Origin: Thermoleophilia bacterium UBA6103
GTDB lineage: Bacteria; Actinomycetota; Thermoleophilia; UBA2241
Assembly (NCBI GenBank): GCA_002423545.1
Contig: DIWP01000048.1
Span: 74,303 to 138,302, forward strand
Direction: 5' to 3'
DNA length: 64,000 nt
The notes beneath the pieces are model-generated. The model did not search any database. It saw only the letters and a list, made by a program, of their open reading frames with translations, and was not told the DNA's origin. Both the position numbers and the translations under genes were made by a program. This document shows positions 60,685 to 64,000 of this stretch, one piece after another. Each line of letters starts with the position of its first letter. The stretch's first letter is position 1.

Positions 60685-63095
60685 GCGCCGACCAGAGCGG
60701 CCGCGCCGGCACGCCGGGCATCCGCCTGCACGCTACGCTTGCCGACGCCGTCAAGCTCGGCCTCACCGAAGACGAGTGGCACAAGCTCTGCGAGATCCAG
60801 GGCGGCGAGCCGACGTATCCCGAGCTCGCCATCTACTCGCTCATGTGGAGCGAGCACTGCAGCTACAAACACTCGCGACCGATCCTGGGGCGCTTCCCCA
60901 CCAGCGGGCCGCGCATCCTGCAGGGCCCGGGCGAGAACGCCGGCGTCATCGACATCGGCGAGGGCTGGGCCGTGGCCATGAAGGTCGAAAGCCACAACCA
61001 CCCCAGCGCCGTGGAGCCGTTCCAGGGCGCCGCCACCGGCGTCGGCGGCATCATCAGGGACATCTTCACGATGGGCGCCCGACCCATCGCCAGCCTCGAC
61101 AGCCTGCGCTTCGGCGAGATCGAGGGCGAGGAGAACGCGCGCCAGCGCTACCTCTTCGAGCACGTCGTCGGCGGCATCGGCTTCTACGGCAATTGCATCG
61201 GCATCCCCACCATCGCCGGCGAGGTCTACTTCGAAGACAGCTACGCCGGCAACTGCCTGGTCAACGCCATGTGCGCCGGCCTGGTGCGGACAGACAAGAT
61301 CGTGCGCGCCAAGGCGGCCGGCATCGGCAACCTGGTGGTGCTCATCGGCGCCAAGACGGGGCGCGACGGCATCGGCGGCGCCAGCGTGCTCGCCAGCCAG
61401 GAGTTCGATGAGACGCTGGAGGAGAAGCGCCCCAGCGTCCAGGTCGGCGACCCGTTCACGGAGAAGAAACTGATCGAGGCCTGCCTCGAGCTGCTCGACG
61501 GCAAGCTGGTCGTGAGCATGCAGGACCTCGGCGCCGCCGGCCTCACCAGCTCCTCCAGCGAGATGGCCAGCAAGGGCTTCGTGGGTCTGGACATCCACGC
61601 CGACCGCGTGCCGCTGCGCGAAGCGGACATGGAGCCGTGGGAGATCATGATCAGCGAGAGCCAGGAGCGCATGCTGAGCATCGTGGAGCCGGCGCGGCTC
61701 GACGACGTGATCGAGGTCTGCACGCGTTGGGACCTCGACGCCACGGTCATCGGCGAGGTCACCGACACGAAGCTGCTGCGCATCCTCTGGCACGGCGAGC
61801 AGGTCGGCGCCATCCCGGCGCGGCGGCTGGCCGACGAGTCGCCGGTGATCCGCACGCCATCGGTGAAGCCGGCGTATCTGGCCGACGAGCCGGTCGACCC
61901 GGAGGCGGTGGCGGCCGGCGATGACACGTTCGGCCTCCCCGCCGGCACCCCGGTCTACCCGGCTCCGGCGGCCGGCGACGAGGGCCTCGGGGCGGCGCTG
62001 CTGGAGCTGCTCGCCGCCCCGAACATCGCCTCCAAGCGCTGGGCCTACGAGCAGTACGACTACATCGTGCAGGCCAACACGGTGCAGATACCGGGCAGCG
62101 ACGCCGCCGTGCTGCGCGTCAAGGACACGCCGCTCGGCATCGCCTTCGCCACCGACTGCAACGGCCGTCACTGCTACCTCGACCCGCTGCGCGGCGCCAG
62201 GGCGGCGGTCGCCGAGGCGGCCCGCAACCTGAGCTGCGTCGGCGCCCTGCCGCTGGCCGTCACCGACTGCCTCAACTTCGGCAACCCCGAGAAGGGCGAG
62301 ATGTACTGGACCTTCGAGCAGGCGGTCGAGGGCATGGCGCAGGCCTGCGAGGCACTCGAGACGCCGGTCGTCTCCGGCAACGTGAGCTTCTACAACGAGA
62401 GCTTCGGCAACGCGATCTATCCGACGCCGGTGGTGGGCATGCTGGGCCTGCTCGACGACGTCTCACTGACCGCCGACCACCGCTTCAAGGACGAGGGCGA
62501 CGTCATCCTGCTGCTCGGCCCCGACACGGCGGCGCTGGACGGCTCCGAGTACCAGAAGGTCCACTTCGGGCGCGTCGAGGGCCGCATCCCCGACGTCGAC
62601 CTCGACCTCGAGAAGCGGCTGCAGGCCGCCGTCCGCGACGGCGTGCGGCGCGGCTTGCTCACGAGCGCCCACGACTGCGCCGAAGGCGGCCTGGCCGTGG
62701 CCCTCGCCGAGTGCGCCATCGGCAGCGGCGCCACCGGCGGGCTGCGCACCGACGACCCCGACACCGCCGTGCCGCGCTTCCTGGGCGCCGAGGTCGAGCT
62801 GCCGGCCGCCTCGTCCGGCTCCGCGGCCACGGAGGGTGATGCGGCCGCGCCGTCCGCCGCCGCCGGCCGCACGGACATCGCCCTCTTCGGCGAAGGCCCG
62901 TCGCGGGTGATCGTCACGCTGGCCGAGACCGACCTCGACGCCTTCCTGACGCTGCTCGACGGCGTGCCCTGGGCCAACATCGGGCGCGTGACAGGCGAGC
63001 GGCTCGCGGTTACCATCGGGGGCATCGAGGCGTTCCGCCTGCCGGTGCGACGCCTCTGCGAAGCCTACGAGTCGCTGCCCCAGCGCCTGCACTGA
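60681..63095 (+). CDS. purL: FGAM synthetase subunit PurL (small type)
   Basis: The 804-residue catalytic subunit of FGAM synthetase, AIRS-fold. It has MWSEHCSYKHSRPIL, PGENAGVIDIGEGWAVAMKVESHNHPSAVEPFQGAATGVGGI, VSMQDLGAAGLTSSSSEMA and SAHDCAEGGLAVALAE. It is some 60 residues longer than typical (about 740) owing to a low-complexity insert in the C-terminal part (about residues 710-735, Ala/Ser/Gly). ATG overlaps the purQ stop (ATGA). purF follows after 120 bases. Confidence 0.97.
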   Translation: MSADQSGRAGTPGIRLHATLADAVKLGLTEDEWHKLCEIQGGEPTYPELAIYSLMWSEHCSYKHSRPILGRFPTSGPRILQGPGENAGVIDIGEGWAVAMKVESHNHPSAVEPFQGAATGVGGIIRDIFTMGARPIASLDSLRFGEIEGEENARQRYLFEHVVGGIGFYGNCIGIPTIAGEVYFEDSYAGNCLVNAMCAGLVRTDKIVRAKAAGIGNLVVLIGAKTGRDGIGGASVLASQEFDETLEEKRPSVQVGDPFTEKKLIEACLELLDGKLVVSMQDLGAAGLTSSSSEMASKGFVGLDIHADRVPLREADMEPWEIMISESQERMLSIVEPARLDDVIEVCTRWDLDATVIGEVTDTKLLRILWHGEQVGAIPARRLADESPVIRTPSVKPAYLADEPVDPEAVAAGDDTFGLPAGTPVYPAPAAGDEGLGAALLELLAAPNIASKRWAYEQYDYIVQANTVQIPGSDAAVLRVKDTPLGIAFATDCNGRHCYLDPLRGARAAVAEAARNLSCVGALPLAVTDCLNFGNPEKGEMYWTFEQAVEGMAQACEALETPVVSGNVSFYNESFGNAIYPTPVVGMLGLLDDVSLTADHRFKDEGDVILLLGPDTAALDGSEYQKVHFGRVEGRIPDVDLDLEKRLQAAVRDGVRRGLLTSAHDCAEGGLAVALAECAIGSGATGGLRTDDPDTAVPRFLGAEVELPAASSGSAATEGDAAAPSAAAGRTDIALFGEGPSRVIVTLAETDLDAFLTLLDGVPWANIGRVTGERLAVTIGGIEAFRLPVRRLCEAYESLPQRLH

Positions 63096-63215
63096 CAGCA
63101 CCGAAAGCCTCCAAAGGACCGTGGTGACACAGCTCCGGTATCGATCGTCGAGCGCGATGACCGCAGATCCTCCACCGCCCGGCGCCACGACCGTACCCGT
63201 CCACACGGAAAGCGC

Positions 63216-64000
63216 GTGATAGACGACCGCCTCAACGACGCCTGCGGCGTCTTCGGCATCTACGCACCGGGACTGGATGTCGCCCGACTCACGTATTTCG
63301 GCCTCTACGCTCTACAGCACCGCGGGCAGGAGAGCGCCGGCATCGCCGTCGCCGACGACGACGGCCAGGTCACCGTCGTCAAGGAGCTGGGCCTGGTCTC
63401 CCAGGTCTTCGACGAGCGCACGCTCGCCTCGCTGACCGGCAACCACGCCATCGGCCACGTCCGCTACTCCACCACCGGGTCGACGCAGTGGCAGAACAGC
63501 CAGCCGCTGGTGCGACCGCGCAACGGCTCGGTCATCGCCCTCGGCCACAACGGCAACCTGGTCAACACCACCGAGCTGCGCAAGGAGCTGCTCGACCAGG
63601 GCGTCCAGTTCAGCTCGGCCACCGACACCGAGGTCATCACGGCACTCATCGCCCAGACGGTCGACGGCGACCTGATGGCAGCCACCAAGGCGGCCGTGGC
63701 GCGCATCCGCGGCGCCTTCAGCGCCACGCTGCTCACGTCCGACGCCGTAGCCGGCTTCCGCGATCCCTACGGCGTCCGCCCGCTCTGCCTCGGCGAGCTG
63801 GAAGGCCACCACGTGCTGGCCAGCGAGTCGGCCGCCTTCGACATCCTCGGCGCCCGCTTCGTCCGCGAGGTCGAGCCGGGCGAGATCGTCCTCATCGACA
63901 AGGACGGGCTGCGCAGCGACCGCGTGGAGCTGGAAGGCGCGCGACCGGCCATGTGCATCTTCGAGTTCATCTACTTCGCCCGCCCCGACAGCACGCTCAA
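63216..64000 (+). CDS. purF: Amidophosphoribosyltransferase (C-terminus beyond window)
   Basis: First committed step of purine synthesis: it makes phosphoribosylamine from PRPP and glutamine. About 261 codons are visible of about 480-500. The start MIDDRLNDACGVFGIYAP places the catalytic Cys at residue 10 after a short propeptide, as in the Bacillus type; further marks are FGLYALQHRGQESAGI, IGHVRYSTTGS, GHNGNLVN, RDPYGVRPL and ASESAAFDILGA. GTG at 63216 follows GGAAAGCGC and is the only start in frame near the conserved N-terminus. The gene runs off the window. Confidence 0.95.
   Translation, partial: MIDDRLNDACGVFGIYAPGLDVARLTYFGLYALQHRGQESAGIAVADDDGQVTVVKELGLVSQVFDERTLASLTGNHAIGHVRYSTTGSTQWQNSQPLVRPRNGSVIALGHNGNLVNTTELRKELLDQGVQFSSATDTEVITALIAQTVDGDLMAATKAAVARIRGAFSATLLTSDAVAGFRDPYGVRPLCLGELEGHHVLASESAAFDILGARFVREVEPGEIVLIDKDGLRSDRVELEGARPAMCIFEFIYFARPDSTL

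Noticed and set aside
60414..62171. Minus-strand open frame of 585 codons over purL
   Set aside because: Antisense shadow; purL is continuous and complete.
1..64000. CRISPR array, tRNA, rRNA, insertion sequence or prophage
   Set aside because: No regularly spaced repeats, tRNA cloverleaf, transposase or integrase gene was seen.

Overview
The window is a chromosomal segment of a very GC-rich bacterium (by eye near 70% GC, with strong G/C preference at third codon positions). Gene content points to a Gram-positive, actinobacterial-type cell: a lipid II amidation enzyme (MurT-GatD), an L,D-transpeptidase with Ig-like domains, several lipoproteins, an OmpR-type two-component pair, an RsbU-like phosphatase, and no outer-membrane genes. 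An arginine deiminase operon, rubredoxin, ferredoxin-thioredoxin reductase, an Fe-type superoxide dismutase and a minimal SufBC-like Fe-S system suggest a facultative or oxygen-tolerant anaerobe, possibly a deep-branching Actinomycetota. The species cannot be named from the sequence. I saw no tRNA, rRNA, CRISPR array, insertion sequence or prophage.

Layout. 1-1784 (minus): a five-gene redox operon, Rieske - glutaredoxin-like - FTR catalytic chain - Rieske - sodB (cut by the window edge). 1997-8036: a single-domain and a five-domain chagasin-type lipoprotein flank an FAD-dependent oxidoreductase, purA and a small unknown gene. 8260-10566: a response regulator and sensor kinase pair. 10644-16621: purD, purE, an MFS exporter, two RidA paralogues and purB. 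16955-21914 (minus): an arginine deiminase operon (YfcC-type transporter, arcB, arcC, arcA) with a candidate ArgR operator. 22293-26031: a zinc-ribbon membrane protein, an MBL-fold hydrolase, a 2TM protein, purC and a beta-repeat membrane protein. 26009-29302 (minus): an overlapping fur/zur-znuACB operon under a recognisable Fur/Zur-box promoter. 29562-34439: a quinone reductase, a DUF4342 protein, smsB/smsC, rubredoxin and a divergent PLP-dependent decarboxylase. 34536-42486 (minus): a subtilase with a P domain, a sulfite-oxidase-fold molybdoenzyme and a nucleotide-sugar cluster (wecB, wbpA-, wbpB- and wbpD-like). 42540-51861: an RsbU-like phosphatase and a cell-wall block (ddl, fused murT-gatD, a DacB-type carboxypeptidase coupled to larB, an L,D-transpeptidase). 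51972-57344: a LysE exporter without a proper start, a mttB-like methyltransferase/permease group with a LuxR regulator, and an SRPBCC-like protein. 57674-64000: an S9 peptidase, then purS-purQ-purL-purF, running off the end.

Taken together, nine purine biosynthesis genes (purA, D, E, B, C, S, Q, L, F), all on the plus strand, form the backbone, with mostly minus-strand accessory operons between them. The most unusual items are the single-polypeptide MurT-GatD, the five-domain chagasin lipoprotein, the redox operon around FTR, and the Zur promoter architecture.
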